In this document: positions 1-7,918 of the stretch, one piece after another
Numbering within the stretch: position 1 is the first letter of the stretch
Layout of the letters: each line of letters opens with the position of its first letter
Notes under the pieces: model-generated
Told to the model about the DNA's origin: nothing
Database searches by the model: none
The model's input: the letters and a program-made list of their open reading frames with translations, nothing else
NCBI GenBank assembly: GCA_964568795.1
Contig: CAZMRQ010000020.1
Span: 1-25,503 of the forward strand
DNA from: CAZMRQ01 sp964568795
GTDB lineage: Bacteria; Pseudomonadota; Gammaproteobacteria; Comchoanobacterales; Comchoanobacteraceae
Direction of reading: 5' to 3'
DNA: 25,503 bases
Translations under genes and position numbers: made by a program

Positions 1-54
1 CATCCATCCATCCATCCATCCATCCATCCATCCATCCATCCATCCATCCATCCA
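1..54. repeat. CATC tetranucleotide microsatellite (about 13.5 copies, cut by window edge)
   Basis: The window opens with an uninterrupted run of the 4-base unit CATC, ending at base 54. It may extend upstream. All three plus frames are open through the repeat and stop soon after it, at 57-59, 86-88 and 94-96. If an upstream rightward gene enters here, the repeat would lie in its 3' end and a change in copy number would shift its frame; the plus-strand translation is a His-Pro-Ser-Ile tetrapeptide repeat. On the minus strand the unit supplies ATG codons (Met-Asp-Gly-Trp). Tetranucleotide tracts drive phase variation in host-adapted bacteria, but no gene can be assigned to this one from the window. 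Confidence 0.95.
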
Positions 55-267
55 ACTAATTATTGTTCCTGTTATATTGGCTTTCTAGTGTATTGAACAC
101 TCCAATAGCTTACCTATGTCCCTCATCTTGGCATGATCTATGCACTCTCGACAAAGACAATGTTTATTTCTTTGGTGGCATATGCTAACAACCCTGTCAA
201 ATGGCTTATTTCACACTGACAGTTTTTTCTGTTACTTCCTAGATAAGGCCGATTCTTTTTTAATCCC

Positions 268-1884
268 TCATTTTAGACGTTTACTGCTACGAGAACTCCA
301 CCAATTTCTCTTGGCATGTCCTTGTCTTACAGTAACTTTTCCTTTTTCATGTTGTAATCCAAGGTCCGGCATTTCTTGATTTAATTTTTTAATCAAGCTA
401 TTAAATTTTTCTCTATCTTGCGGTTGTTCAGATTCATTTTTTTTACGCTCCCATCGTAGTTCAGAACTAGCATACTGATCAACAATCTTATCTTCTTTAT
501 CTTTGTCTAATTGTATCAACCCATTTTTATCAGCCTTCAATAGAGCTTTGTGTAATGTTATTAGAGTAGGCTGTTTGTTACTTCTGAAGAATTCACGGAA
601 TTTTTCCCATGGCTTCCAACGGCTTTTTTTTTCTTTAATTTGTTTGATCTTTTCTCTCAAATTCTGTTTATTAGCTTCAAGACTAGGATTCATCTGATCA
701 GTTATTTCTGACAGTTGTGTCTTAAGATATGGGCCAATTTTACCGACAACCTTTTCAAAATCATCACTGGATTCAAGACCAGTTTTGTCATAGAGAATTT
801 GATTAATGACATGAGATCTTTCTAGTTTAAGCTTCGTAATTCCGTCTGCCTGGGAACCTTCATCCAATTCTTTTATAGCATCATCTTTCAACTTAATTGT
901 TATTAGAAAATTCAATAGTTTATCGAGTTCTTCAGGAACTTTTTGTATAATTTTTTGTTTTTTCAGCATGTGGATAAGGTATTTTGCTGCTAGTGGGTTA
1001 TTATTAGATAGATCCTGTAAGATCATACCAGCTTCTAGTAGATACTCTCCTTCTTTTTTAGGATTTCCTTTCAACTTCTTGATCTTATCCAATGCGTTAT
1101 AAGCTTCCTTCAAAGAACTGATTACATCAACCACTCTACCATCTATGCTTTTGTTTATGATTTTTTGTTTTTTCAGCATGTGGATAAGGTATTTTGCTGC
1201 TAGTGGGTCATTATTAGATAGCTCCTGTAAGATCTTACCAGCTTCTAGTAGATACTCTCCTTTTTTTTCCAGATTTTCTTTCAACTTCTTGATCTTTCTG
1301 CATGCATCATGAGCTTTCTGCAAAGAACTGATTGCATCAATCATGCTACCTTTTATGATTTCATTTAAACCTGTCAATTCGTACACGCCTTGCTCCACTA
1401 CTGCTCTAATATCCCCATCTATCATCTGGAAAGAGTCTCTTGCTTCTATTCGTTCTTTTTCAGGTAGTTTCTTTAAGAATTCACCGGCTTTTAGTAGACT
1501 TTTACCTGCAACTCTCAGGTCTTTAAAATCAAACAACCCCTTGAACTTGTTGATTATTTCTTTATATTTCTCCTGTTTTTCTTTTTTATAAAGCTCTATC
1601 TTTTGTCTCAATGCTTTTTTTAAATCCTCTACTGCATAGCGCATTGCAGTTACTGCTGCCTCACTGTTACCTCCTATCTCATTTAAAGAGCTGAAATTAC
1701 CTTTTAAGCCAGTGATATTTCCAAGAAAATCTGAGACTATTTTTCTCACTTCTGCTGGCTTTTTAGGATGATTGTCATACATACTTTGGTTGAGCACTAT
1801 CATATCTTCAAGACATCTATCTAAATTTCTATATTTAAGAAGTAATTCTTCTATATCCTTCTGTTGCTGCTCTAACGTAGCCAT
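268..1884 (-). CDS. Uncharacterised Lys/Glu-rich helical protein with tandem 70-residue repeats (effector-like)
   Basis: I do not recognise this 538-residue protein. It is rich in Lys, Glu, Leu and Ile with many heptad-like stretches, suggesting a mostly alpha-helical or coiled-coil protein. No signal peptide or membrane segment is visible. Around residues 170-310 two 70-residue units follow each other, each with GEYLLEAG, then an ILQ(E/D)LSNN motif, then AAKYLIHMLKKQKII. A weaker third copy, with AGKSLLKAGEFLKKL, seems to precede them. The C-terminus is very basic, ending SSRSSKRLK. I chose ATG at 1884, since AAGG lies 6 nt upstream; a TTG two codons earlier is less likely. A weak minus promoter GTCACA-N17-TATATT lies upstream. 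It stands alone, with housekeeping genes facing away. Long charged repeat proteins like this are common among type IV secretion substrates, so an effector role is possible but unproven. Confidence 0.85.
   Translation of the reverse strand: MATLEQQQKDIEELLLKYRNLDRCLEDMIVLNQSMYDNHPKKPAEVRKIVSDFLGNITGLKGNFSSLNEIGGNSEAAVTAMRYAVEDLKKALRQKIELYKKEKQEKYKEIINKFKGLFDFKDLRVAGKSLLKAGEFLKKLPEKERIEARDSFQMIDGDIRAVVEQGVYELTGLNEIIKGSMIDAISSLQKAHDACRKIKKLKENLEKKGEYLLEAGKILQELSNNDPLAAKYLIHMLKKQKIINKSIDGRVVDVISSLKEAYNALDKIKKLKGNPKKEGEYLLEAGMILQDLSNNNPLAAKYLIHMLKKQKIIQKVPEELDKLLNFLITIKLKDDAIKELDEGSQADGITKLKLERSHVINQILYDKTGLESSDDFEKVVGKIGPYLKTQLSEITDQMNPSLEANKQNLREKIKQIKEKKSRWKPWEKFREFFRSNKQPTLITLHKALLKADKNGLIQLDKDKEDKIVDQYASSELRWERKKNESEQPQDREKFNSLIKKLNQEMPDLGLQHEKGKVTVRQGHAKRNWWSSRSSKRLK
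951..1370 (-). repeat. Two tandem 210-bp units inside the leftward coding region
   Basis: Bases 951-1160 and 1161-1370 are copies offset by exactly 210 bp (70 codons, frame kept). About the first 65 bases of each, beginning TTTTTTGTTTTTTCAGCATG, are almost identical; similarity falls off towards the far end. High nucleotide identity at the core suggests a recent duplication or ongoing gene conversion, and copy number could vary between strains. Confidence 0.9.
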
Positions 1885-2091
1885 ACTCAACCTTATCGTT
1901 CACTTGCTCTTTCATAGTAAATATAATCTATTTTGTATTCTCTGTGACTTTTTATTCTATTTCTGTCGATTTATCATGCAACTACCGTCTCAATAGAATT
2001 GTGTAAACCCACCTTTATTGAAACTTCATTCGGTGAATACACGTTAAAATAACCCTTCAAGGAGATTAGAGACTTTTATTGTACAAAAAGC

Positions 2092-2120
2092 TTGAAAATA
2101 CATAGAAAGTGTTGTATTGT
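2092..2120 (+). promoter_or_regulatory. Sigma-70 promoter of the initiator tRNA/nusA operon
   Basis: TTGAAA (2092-2097), a 17-nt spacer, then TATTGT (2115-2120) matches a sigma-70 promoter at 5/6 and 4/6 positions. The predicted start, near 2127, is only a few bases before the mature tRNA 5' end. Confidence 0.6.
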
Positions 2121-2131
2121 CGATATTACAG

Positions 2132-2208
<77 letters not shown>

Positions 2209-2214
2209 AATTAT

Positions 2215-2242
2215 AAAAAAGCCCCTACATGGGGTTTTTTTT
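2215..2242 (+). terminator. Intrinsic terminator/attenuator between tRNA-fMet and rimP
   Basis: A run of A, then CCCC (2222-2225), loop TACAT, GGGG (2231-2234) and eight T residues form a small rho-independent hairpin; the flanking A and T runs lengthen the stem. It ends 15 nt before the chosen rimP start. No second promoter is obvious in the short gap, so rimP-nusA-infB expression probably depends on read-through, which would let NusA influence its own operon. Confidence 0.75.
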
Positions 2243-2257
2243 ATGGGAGAAAACATT

Positions 2258-2731
2258 ATGGCTCATCAGCAAATGCATGATGTCATCGCAAGCGCCGTTG
2301 CAGCTTGCGGCCATACCCTGTACGCATGTTTTCAAACCCAAGAGTCCAAAGGCACTCTTTATGTCCTTATAGATGATAGCTCAGGACTCACTCTTGGCGA
2401 TTGTGTCACTATCACCGAGCAAATTGAAGAAGCGTTCATTCAAAATGACATCAATCGTGACCACATTAATATTGAAGTGGCATCACCCGGACTTGATAGA
2501 CCACTGTTCACTGTCCAACACTACAAAGCTGTTATAGGACATAAAATTAAAATAAAACTTGATCAGCCCATCGAAGAAACAAGACAAAAACACATCACAG
2601 GTCAGCTCATCAATGCAACTGATGAGGGCATCGAGCTTATTATTGAGAAAGACTTTTCCCAAAGTTTTCCATATGATAATATACTCAAAGCTCAAACAGT
2701 TGACCTTAGCACAAGCAGGAGGAATACATGA
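2258..2731 (+). CDS. rimP: Ribosome maturation factor RimP
   Basis: RimP (157 residues here) helps 30S subunit assembly. The family signature EVASPGLDRPLF is present near residues 72-83, with the N-terminal alpha/beta domain before it and the C-terminal SH3-like barrel after it. Length is close to the E. coli protein (about 150). I chose ATG at 2258 because GGGAGA lies 7 nt upstream; the in-frame ATG at 2243 sits against the terminator T-run and has no ribosome binding site. Its stop overlaps the nusA start (ATGA at 2728-2731), so translation of the two is probably coupled. The position directly before nusA and infB matches other gammaproteobacteria. Confidence 0.95.
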   Translation: MAHQQMHDVIASAVAACGHTLYACFQTQESKGTLYVLIDDSSGLTLGDCVTITEQIEEAFIQNDINRDHINIEVASPGLDRPLFTVQHYKAVIGHKIKIKLDQPIEETRQKHITGQLINATDEGIELIIEKDFSQSFPYDNILKAQTVDLSTSRRNT

Positions 2732-4218
2732 ATAAAGAAATGATCAATGCTGTTGACTCAGTAGCAAAACAAAAAGAGATATCACCCGATACTATTTTTC
2801 ATGCACTCGAAGAATCTCTCGGTGCAGTCATTACCAAACAAATCAGTCCTGTTGATCAACCTGCTAGCATTGAAGTTCGCATTGATAGAGAAAGTGGCGA
2901 AACTGTGATATCACGTAGCTGGGAGATCGTCGATGACGATCACCAAGAAATCAATCCTTCTGCCCACGTTTCTCTCACAGAAGCGTTAAAGGACTATGAT
3001 GAAGTCACGGTTGGTGATCGAATAGAAGAAAAGTTAGAAAGTGAAAAGTTTTCTCGTATTTCGTATCATCAAGCCAAACAAGTACTGACACGTATCGTCA
3101 GAGATGCAAAACGAGTAAAACTGGCCGAATCCTACCGTTCAGACATAGGGAAGATCATTAATGGCAAGGTCAAAGGTGTCACCCGTGATGCCATTCGTGT
3201 TGAAGTCACCGAGGAAGTTGATGGCTTGCTGCCAAGGAAGAACCTCATTGATAGAGAAATATTTCGTGTCAATGATAGAATTTGTGCATTGCTATGTGAT
3301 GTCTCAGCTGAAAAAGGCGCATTACTACAGCTAAGCCGCACCCATCCTCAACTCGTCTCAGAACTGTTTCGTATTGAAGTCCCAGAAATTGCTGATGGGA
3401 CTATTCAAGTGAAGGGTTGCTCACGCGATCCTGGTTCGCGTGCAAAAATGGCTGTCAAAACCAATGATAGTCGAATTGACCCCATTGGCGCCTGCATAGG
3501 AATGAGAGGATCCCGTGTCCAAGCAGTCACAAACGAACTTCACGGTGAACGCATTGATATCATCCTATGGGACGATGACCCCGCACAACTAGCTATCAAA
3601 GCGCTTGCTCCAGCAAAAATAAAGTCCATCGCCGTAAACGAAGAAGATCATACAATGGATATCGCCGTTGAGGAAGAACAGATAGCCCAAGTCATAGGTC
3701 GCAATGGTCAAAACATTCTTTTAGCTAGCCAACTAGTTGGCTGGGAACTCAATATAATGAATGAACAGGACATTCAGCAAAAGACTGAAACCCGCCAAAG
3801 ACTCATTCGTACGCTGCTTATTGAATCATTGGAAATCGATGAAGACATTGCCAATATCTTTATTCGCGAGAACTTCAGCAGCATTGAAGATATTGCGGGC
3901 TCACGAATTGTTGACCTAGCTCAAATAGAAGAATTTGATGAAGATATTTCTGAAGCTCTCATTGAGAGGGCTAAACAGTCATTAGTGTCTCAAGCTATTA
4001 CGGGGGAACAACAACAACTCAGTGATTTGTATCGCATCCCTGGAATAACTGCAGATATAGCCAATGATCTCATTGAAAGCAATATCAAAACTGTTGACGA
4101 TCTTGCTGAATTAGCTACTGATGAATTGCTAGAGATTCATCAAATGGAAGAAGAGCTAGCCGGCAAGCTCATTATGGCTGCCAGAGCAAACTGGTTTAAT
4201 AAGAATGAAAGCGAGTAA
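2728..4218 (+). CDS. nusA: Transcription termination/antitermination factor NusA
   Basis: A 496-residue NusA, nearly the E. coli length (495). Domains in order: N-terminal RNA polymerase-binding domain (about 1-130, with a YHQAKQVL-type helix), S1 domain (about 135-200, GKIINGKVKGV), KH1 (about 230-285, with GACIGMRGSRVQAV), KH2 (about 300-350, with IAQVIGRNGQNILLA), and two acidic C-terminal repeats (about 365-490), typical of proteobacteria. It modulates pausing, intrinsic termination and antitermination on elongating polymerase. A strong AGGAGGA at 2717-2723 precedes the ATG, which overlaps the rimP stop. infB follows after 2 bases. NusA could act on the terminator-like hairpin upstream of rimP. 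Confidence 0.98.
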   Translation: MNKEMINAVDSVAKQKEISPDTIFHALEESLGAVITKQISPVDQPASIEVRIDRESGETVISRSWEIVDDDHQEINPSAHVSLTEALKDYDEVTVGDRIEEKLESEKFSRISYHQAKQVLTRIVRDAKRVKLAESYRSDIGKIINGKVKGVTRDAIRVEVTEEVDGLLPRKNLIDREIFRVNDRICALLCDVSAEKGALLQLSRTHPQLVSELFRIEVPEIADGTIQVKGCSRDPGSRAKMAVKTNDSRIDPIGACIGMRGSRVQAVTNELHGERIDIILWDDDPAQLAIKALAPAKIKSIAVNEEDHTMDIAVEEEQIAQVIGRNGQNILLASQLVGWELNIMNEQDIQQKTETRQRLIRTLLIESLEIDEDIANIFIRENFSSIEDIAGSRIVDLAQIEEFDEDISEALIERAKQSLVSQAITGEQQQLSDLYRIPGITADIANDLIESNIKTVDDLAELATDELLEIHQMEEELAGKLIMAARANWFNKNESE

Positions 4219-4220
4219 GC

Positions 4221-6527
4221 ATGACTAAAACCCACACACTACATGATATATCTCTTGCCACAGGCATAGACATCCAGGAGTTAGAACAAAAACTAGCTGA
4301 TAAAGGCATCGAATTTGCAGGTTCCTCCAATCCGCTTTCGCCTGAAGCCATTAAAGCCTTATCAGGAAAAACGGAAAAAAGCCCCAAGCTCACATTAAGC
4401 ATGAAAGGGAAGTTATCACTGAAGCCTAAAAGAGAAACACTGGAAAAACCCAAGATCCCTGAAGACCTGCCTAAACCAGCTCAAAAAGCGCAGAACACTG
4501 AGCCTACAAAAGCAGTTGAGCCCAAGCCTGTAGCAAAACCAAAACCAGTCGAACCTGTAAAGCCTGTGCATAAACCCAGCCCGTCTATTAACATAAACCC
4601 TGCTGATGAAGACAAGAAAGAACAACAAAATAAAGCAGCTAAGCATAAAAAAGAAGAGCCGCGGAAACGAAATCGCCATATCGTAGTTGAATACGATGAG
4701 AACAACGAAGTAGCTGTGGCTGAATCAAACCAAAGACGGCCACGTCGGCAAAAAAAGAGATCTGCACCAAGCAAGCCTACCGCAGTCACTTTCTATGATG
4801 GCATGACACTTAATGAACTAGCTAGAGAAATAAAAACTCCGTCTCGAATACTCATCAATCAATGCATCAAACTAGGCAAAATGATTAGCGCTAATCAAGT
4901 CATCGACTTTGAAACTGCAGAGCTCATTACTGCTGAATTTGATATTGAATGCACTATGAACGAAGCAAAAGAGCTAACACCCCAGATTGATGATGATATG
5001 TACCCTCCTGCCCCAAGAGCACCTGTTGTGACAATCATGGGTCATGTCGACCATGGGAAAACAACCCTTCTCGACTTCCTTAGAAAGTCAACTATTACCC
5101 AAGGCGAAGCTGGTGGAATCACACAACACATCGGCGCTTATCAAGTACAAACAGAAAAAGGAAATATCACTTTTATCGACACTCCTGGCCATGCTGCATT
5201 CACAGCCATGCGGGCTCATGGGGCTAATGTCACTGACATCGTTATTTTGGTCATTGCGGCTGATGATGGAATCATGCCACAAACAATCGAAGCTATCGAG
5301 CATGCTAAAGCTGCAGAGGCACCTATTCTTGTTGCTGTTACAAAAATGGACAAACCTGAAGCGAATATTGAAGAAATCAAGTCACAATGCTCCCAGCATA
5401 ATTTAGTTCCTGAAGACTGGGGCGGTGATACAATGATCCTGCCTATTTCAGCTAAAACTGGTGATGGAATCTCCTCTCTCCTTGACAGTATTTTACTGCA
5501 ATCAGAAATGATGGAACTGACTGCCTCTGCTGAGGGCGTATGCACTGGAACTGTCCTCGAGGCTAAATTAGATAAGCATGCAGGCCCATCAGCCACAGTA
5601 CTCATACAATCAGGTGCTTTAGCTATTGGCGACATTACCGTTGTCGGGCATACCTACGGAAAAGTCCGAAGGATGCTCAATGACCATGGCAAAAGCATCA
5701 CCTCCGTATTGCCCTCTGTGCCTATAGAGCTTTATGGCTTACAAGCCACGCCCGAGCCTGGAGATCAGCTGATCACCGTTGCTCATGAGAAATTAGCTAG
5801 AACGATTACCGAAGAAAAACAAGCTCAAAGACTGCGCGCACAACTCGAGCCCACAAAGCAACAATCACTTGAGGACTTATTTGCAGATGTCAAACAGCGT
5901 GATCACGCCACGCTCAACATTATTATCAAAACAGATACCCAAGGATCTTTAGTTGCTATACGTTCGTCCATAGAAAAAATTGATTTTGAGGAAATAAATC
6001 TAAAAATTATTTATGGCGGCGTTGGGGCCATCAACCTTTCTGATGTGCAATTAGCTAAGCCAAATAACGCCTTACTTATAGGCTTTAATGTTCGAGCTGA
6101 TAACCAAGCTAAAAAAGATCTCGAGAAGGACCAGATCCAAGTATACTACTTCAGCATCATCTACGAGCTGATTCAACGCATTAAAGTAGCCATGGTTGGT
6201 CTTGCTGGACCTCAGTATGAAGAAGACATCATTGGCCTTGCTGAAGTTCGCAATATCTTTAAGTCATCTAAGTTTGGCTCTGCTGCAGGCTGTTTGGTCC
6301 TTGATGGACAAATGCAGCGACGCGCTAAAATCCGTGTGCTACGTGATCATAAAGTCATCTTTACGGGTGAATTAAACTCACTGCGTCGATTCACACAAGA
6401 TGTTGAAGAAGTCCGTAAAGACACAGAATGCGGGCTAGGCATAAAAGACTATAATGACATTCGTGTCAACGATCAGATCGAAGCCTATGTTGAAGTAGAA
6501 AAGAATTATGACCCAAGCGATATATAA
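4221..6527 (+). CDS. infB: Translation initiation factor IF-2
   Basis: The GTPase that brings initiator fMet-tRNA to the ribosome, fittingly in the same operon as that tRNA. It has 768 residues, shorter than E. coli IF2 (890) because the Lys/Pro-rich linker (about 60-180) is reduced. Features in order: an IF2-N module at 5-30 (DISLATGIDIQELEQKLADK), the linker, a second IF2-N module around 190-245, then the G domain with GHVDHGKTT (about 274), the switch motif GGITQHIGAY, DTPGH (about 321) and TKMD (about 374). Domains II, III and IV follow to the C-terminus. The start is 2 nt after the nusA stop with only a weak ribosome binding site, so it is probably translationally coupled. Its end overlaps rbfA by 20 nt. 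Confidence 0.98.
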   Translation: MTKTHTLHDISLATGIDIQELEQKLADKGIEFAGSSNPLSPEAIKALSGKTEKSPKLTLSMKGKLSLKPKRETLEKPKIPEDLPKPAQKAQNTEPTKAVEPKPVAKPKPVEPVKPVHKPSPSININPADEDKKEQQNKAAKHKKEEPRKRNRHIVVEYDENNEVAVAESNQRRPRRQKKRSAPSKPTAVTFYDGMTLNELAREIKTPSRILINQCIKLGKMISANQVIDFETAELITAEFDIECTMNEAKELTPQIDDDMYPPAPRAPVVTIMGHVDHGKTTLLDFLRKSTITQGEAGGITQHIGAYQVQTEKGNITFIDTPGHAAFTAMRAHGANVTDIVILVIAADDGIMPQTIEAIEHAKAAEAPILVAVTKMDKPEANIEEIKSQCSQHNLVPEDWGGDTMILPISAKTGDGISSLLDSILLQSEMMELTASAEGVCTGTVLEAKLDKHAGPSATVLIQSGALAIGDITVVGHTYGKVRRMLNDHGKSITSVLPSVPIELYGLQATPEPGDQLITVAHEKLARTITEEKQAQRLRAQLEPTKQQSLEDLFADVKQRDHATLNIIIKTDTQGSLVAIRSSIEKIDFEEINLKIIYGGVGAINLSDVQLAKPNNALLIGFNVRADNQAKKDLEKDQIQVYYFSIIYELIQRIKVAMVGLAGPQYEEDIIGLAEVRNIFKSSKFGSAAGCLVLDGQMQRRAKIRVLRDHKVIFTGELNSLRRFTQDVEEVRKDTECGLGIKDYNDIRVNDQIEAYVEVEKNYDPSDI

Positions 6528-6867
6528 ATTCCCTGAAAGCAACCGACGGCTTGAAAAATTAATATCACGAGTAGAGCGCATTATTCTCACCACTATAAGT
6601 CAGCAGGGCTTGCAAGGTTTGCTACAGAAATGTTCACTAACCAGTATCTACATCAGTCCAGATTTGTCTGCAGCCAAAATAGGCTTGTGGGGCGAGAATG
6701 ACATTGAGTCAATTGTCGAGCGCTTGAATAACGAGAAGAAGCTCTTCAATAAAGCGCTCACTCAACTAGGCACTAAAAGAACTCCTAAATGTTTTTTTTA
6801 TATCGATGCAGACCACCCTAAGCATTTAGCTTTGCAAGCATCACTTGACAAACCAAACAATGATTAA
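6508..6867 (+). CDS. rbfA: Ribosome-binding factor A (divergent)
   Basis: A 119-residue KH-like protein in the expected rbfA position between infB and truB. RbfA binds 30S precursors and acts in late 16S processing. Sequence similarity to E. coli RbfA is low; I identify it by size, the N-terminal Arg-rich helix (SNRRLEKLISRVERII), the middle strand pattern around SIYISPDLSAAKIGLW and above all by gene order. The start lies inside infB (20-nt overlap) with AGAAAAGA upstream; no better start is visible downstream. A gap of 6 bases separates it from truB. Confidence 0.85.
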   Translation: MTQAIYKFPESNRRLEKLISRVERIILTTISQQGLQGLLQKCSLTSIYISPDLSAAKIGLWGENDIESIVERLNNEKKLFNKALTQLGTKRTPKCFFYIDADHPKHLALQASLDKPNND

Positions 6868-6873
6868 CACTCA

Positions 6874-7761
6874 ATGAATCCAGGCATCCTACTGATTGAC
6901 AAGCCACAAGGGCTGACATCTTTTGCACTAATCCGTCATCTACGACGCGTGACCAAAAGCCGGTCTTTTGGCCATACAGGCACTCTTGACCCTCTTGCAA
7001 CAGGAATGCTGCCTATTCTCTGTGGCTCAAGCACCCGGTTTGCCTCCTATATCCAGAGCCAAAGCAAGAGGTACACGGCCACCATACAGTTTGGCCAGGC
7101 CACAGACACGGATGACAGTGATGGGCAAATCACAGACACCAGCAGCCATCAAATCAATGAAGCAGCCCTATGCCAAGCCTGTCAGCATTTTCTCGGCACA
7201 TACATGCAAAAACCACCTCTGGCTGCAGCCATTAAAGTCAATGGGAAAAAGCTATACGAATATCTCCGAAAAAATGAGCCACCGCCCAAAATCCCATACC
7301 GCAAGGTGACACTCACAGAGATAACGCTCATATCTTTTGACCCCACCACACAGACAGCCACTATTGAAGTTGAATGCGGCTCTGGCACCTATATACGCGC
7401 CTTAGCTAGAGACATAGGCCTATTCTGCAATACCTATGGCCACATCACAGCCTTAAGACGCTTATGGGTCACACCGTTTCATGGGCATCCCATAATACCA
7501 CTATCGCGCTTAACAACAATTGAAGAAATCAATAGCCACATCACCCCTGTCATTGATGCATTCTCAGCACACCCGTATGACTTAGGCAAAGACGAACTGC
7601 AAGCACTCGTATTTGGGCAACTCATCCACAAAGAGCACCCTGATCAGGAGATTGTCCCACTGCGTTACCAGGAACACTTTGTTGGACTGGGTAGATGGCA
7701 AGAAAACATCCTGACAAGCAGACGCCTGTATCCACAGCTTGAATCCTATCTCAAAAGCTAG
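6874..7761 (+). CDS. truB: tRNA pseudouridine-55 synthase TruB
   Basis: Makes pseudouridine at position 55 in the T loop of tRNAs. The catalytic motif GHTGTLDPLATG (residues 33-44) holds the nucleophilic Asp (D39); the N-terminal LLIDKPQGLTSF and the later GSGTYIRALARDIG motif are also typical. At 295 residues it has the usual catalytic domain plus the C-terminal TruB-specific/PUA-like part. It is the last gene of the run from rimP; the ribosome binding site is weak, consistent with coupling to rbfA. A 157-nt gap with a new promoter follows, so the operon probably ends here. Confidence 0.97.
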   Translation: MNPGILLIDKPQGLTSFALIRHLRRVTKSRSFGHTGTLDPLATGMLPILCGSSTRFASYIQSQSKRYTATIQFGQATDTDDSDGQITDTSSHQINEAALCQACQHFLGTYMQKPPLAAAIKVNGKKLYEYLRKNEPPPKIPYRKVTLTEITLISFDPTTQTATIEVECGSGTYIRALARDIGLFCNTYGHITALRRLWVTPFHGHPIIPLSRLTTIEEINSHITPVIDAFSAHPYDLGKDELQALVFGQLIHKEHPDQEIVPLRYQEHFVGLGRWQENILTSRRLYPQLESYLKS

Positions 7762-7800
7762 GGAAGCTCATAAAAAAAGATAAAATAACTGCATAGCTTT

Positions 7801-7836
7801 TTGTCATTTGACAATTAACATAAAATTCAATACAAT
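7801..7836 (+). promoter_or_regulatory. Consensus promoter with a palindrome over the -35 box
   Basis: TTGACA (7808-7813), a 17-nt spacer and TACAAT (7831-7836) form a near-perfect sigma-70 promoter for the gene at 7919. The -35 lies inside a perfect inverted repeat, TTGTCA-TT-TGACAA (7801-7814). A dyad over the -35 is typical of a repressor operator, though a 6-bp dyad could arise by chance. Confidence 0.65.
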
Positions 7837-7918
7837 ATGCATAGAATAAGAAAACAATTTAATTATTATACCGACAAGATATATTTAAACTAAACATGAT
7901 GAAAGGAGGAAAAGAAAG

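Noticed and set aside
86..230. Minus-strand reading with CLCREC and RDIGKLLECSI, resembling a zinc ribbon plus helix-turn-helix of an insertion sequence transposase
   Set aside because: It is under 50 codons, closed by stops on both sides, with no inverted repeats or target duplication. The likeness is too short to call a transposase remnant.
140..379. Plus-strand open frame of 79 codons at the left end
   Set aside because: It overlaps the 3' end of the real leftward gene, has no ribosome binding site and its Phe/Leu/Ser-rich translation looks like a shadow.
5044..5635. Long alternative frames within infB on both strands
   Set aside because: They are shadows of the conserved GTPase coding frame with no independent start signals.
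7753..7802. AAAAGCTA and TAGCTTTT arms after truB as a terminator
   Set aside because: The loop would be about 33 nt and the T residues are part of the stem; too weak to call.
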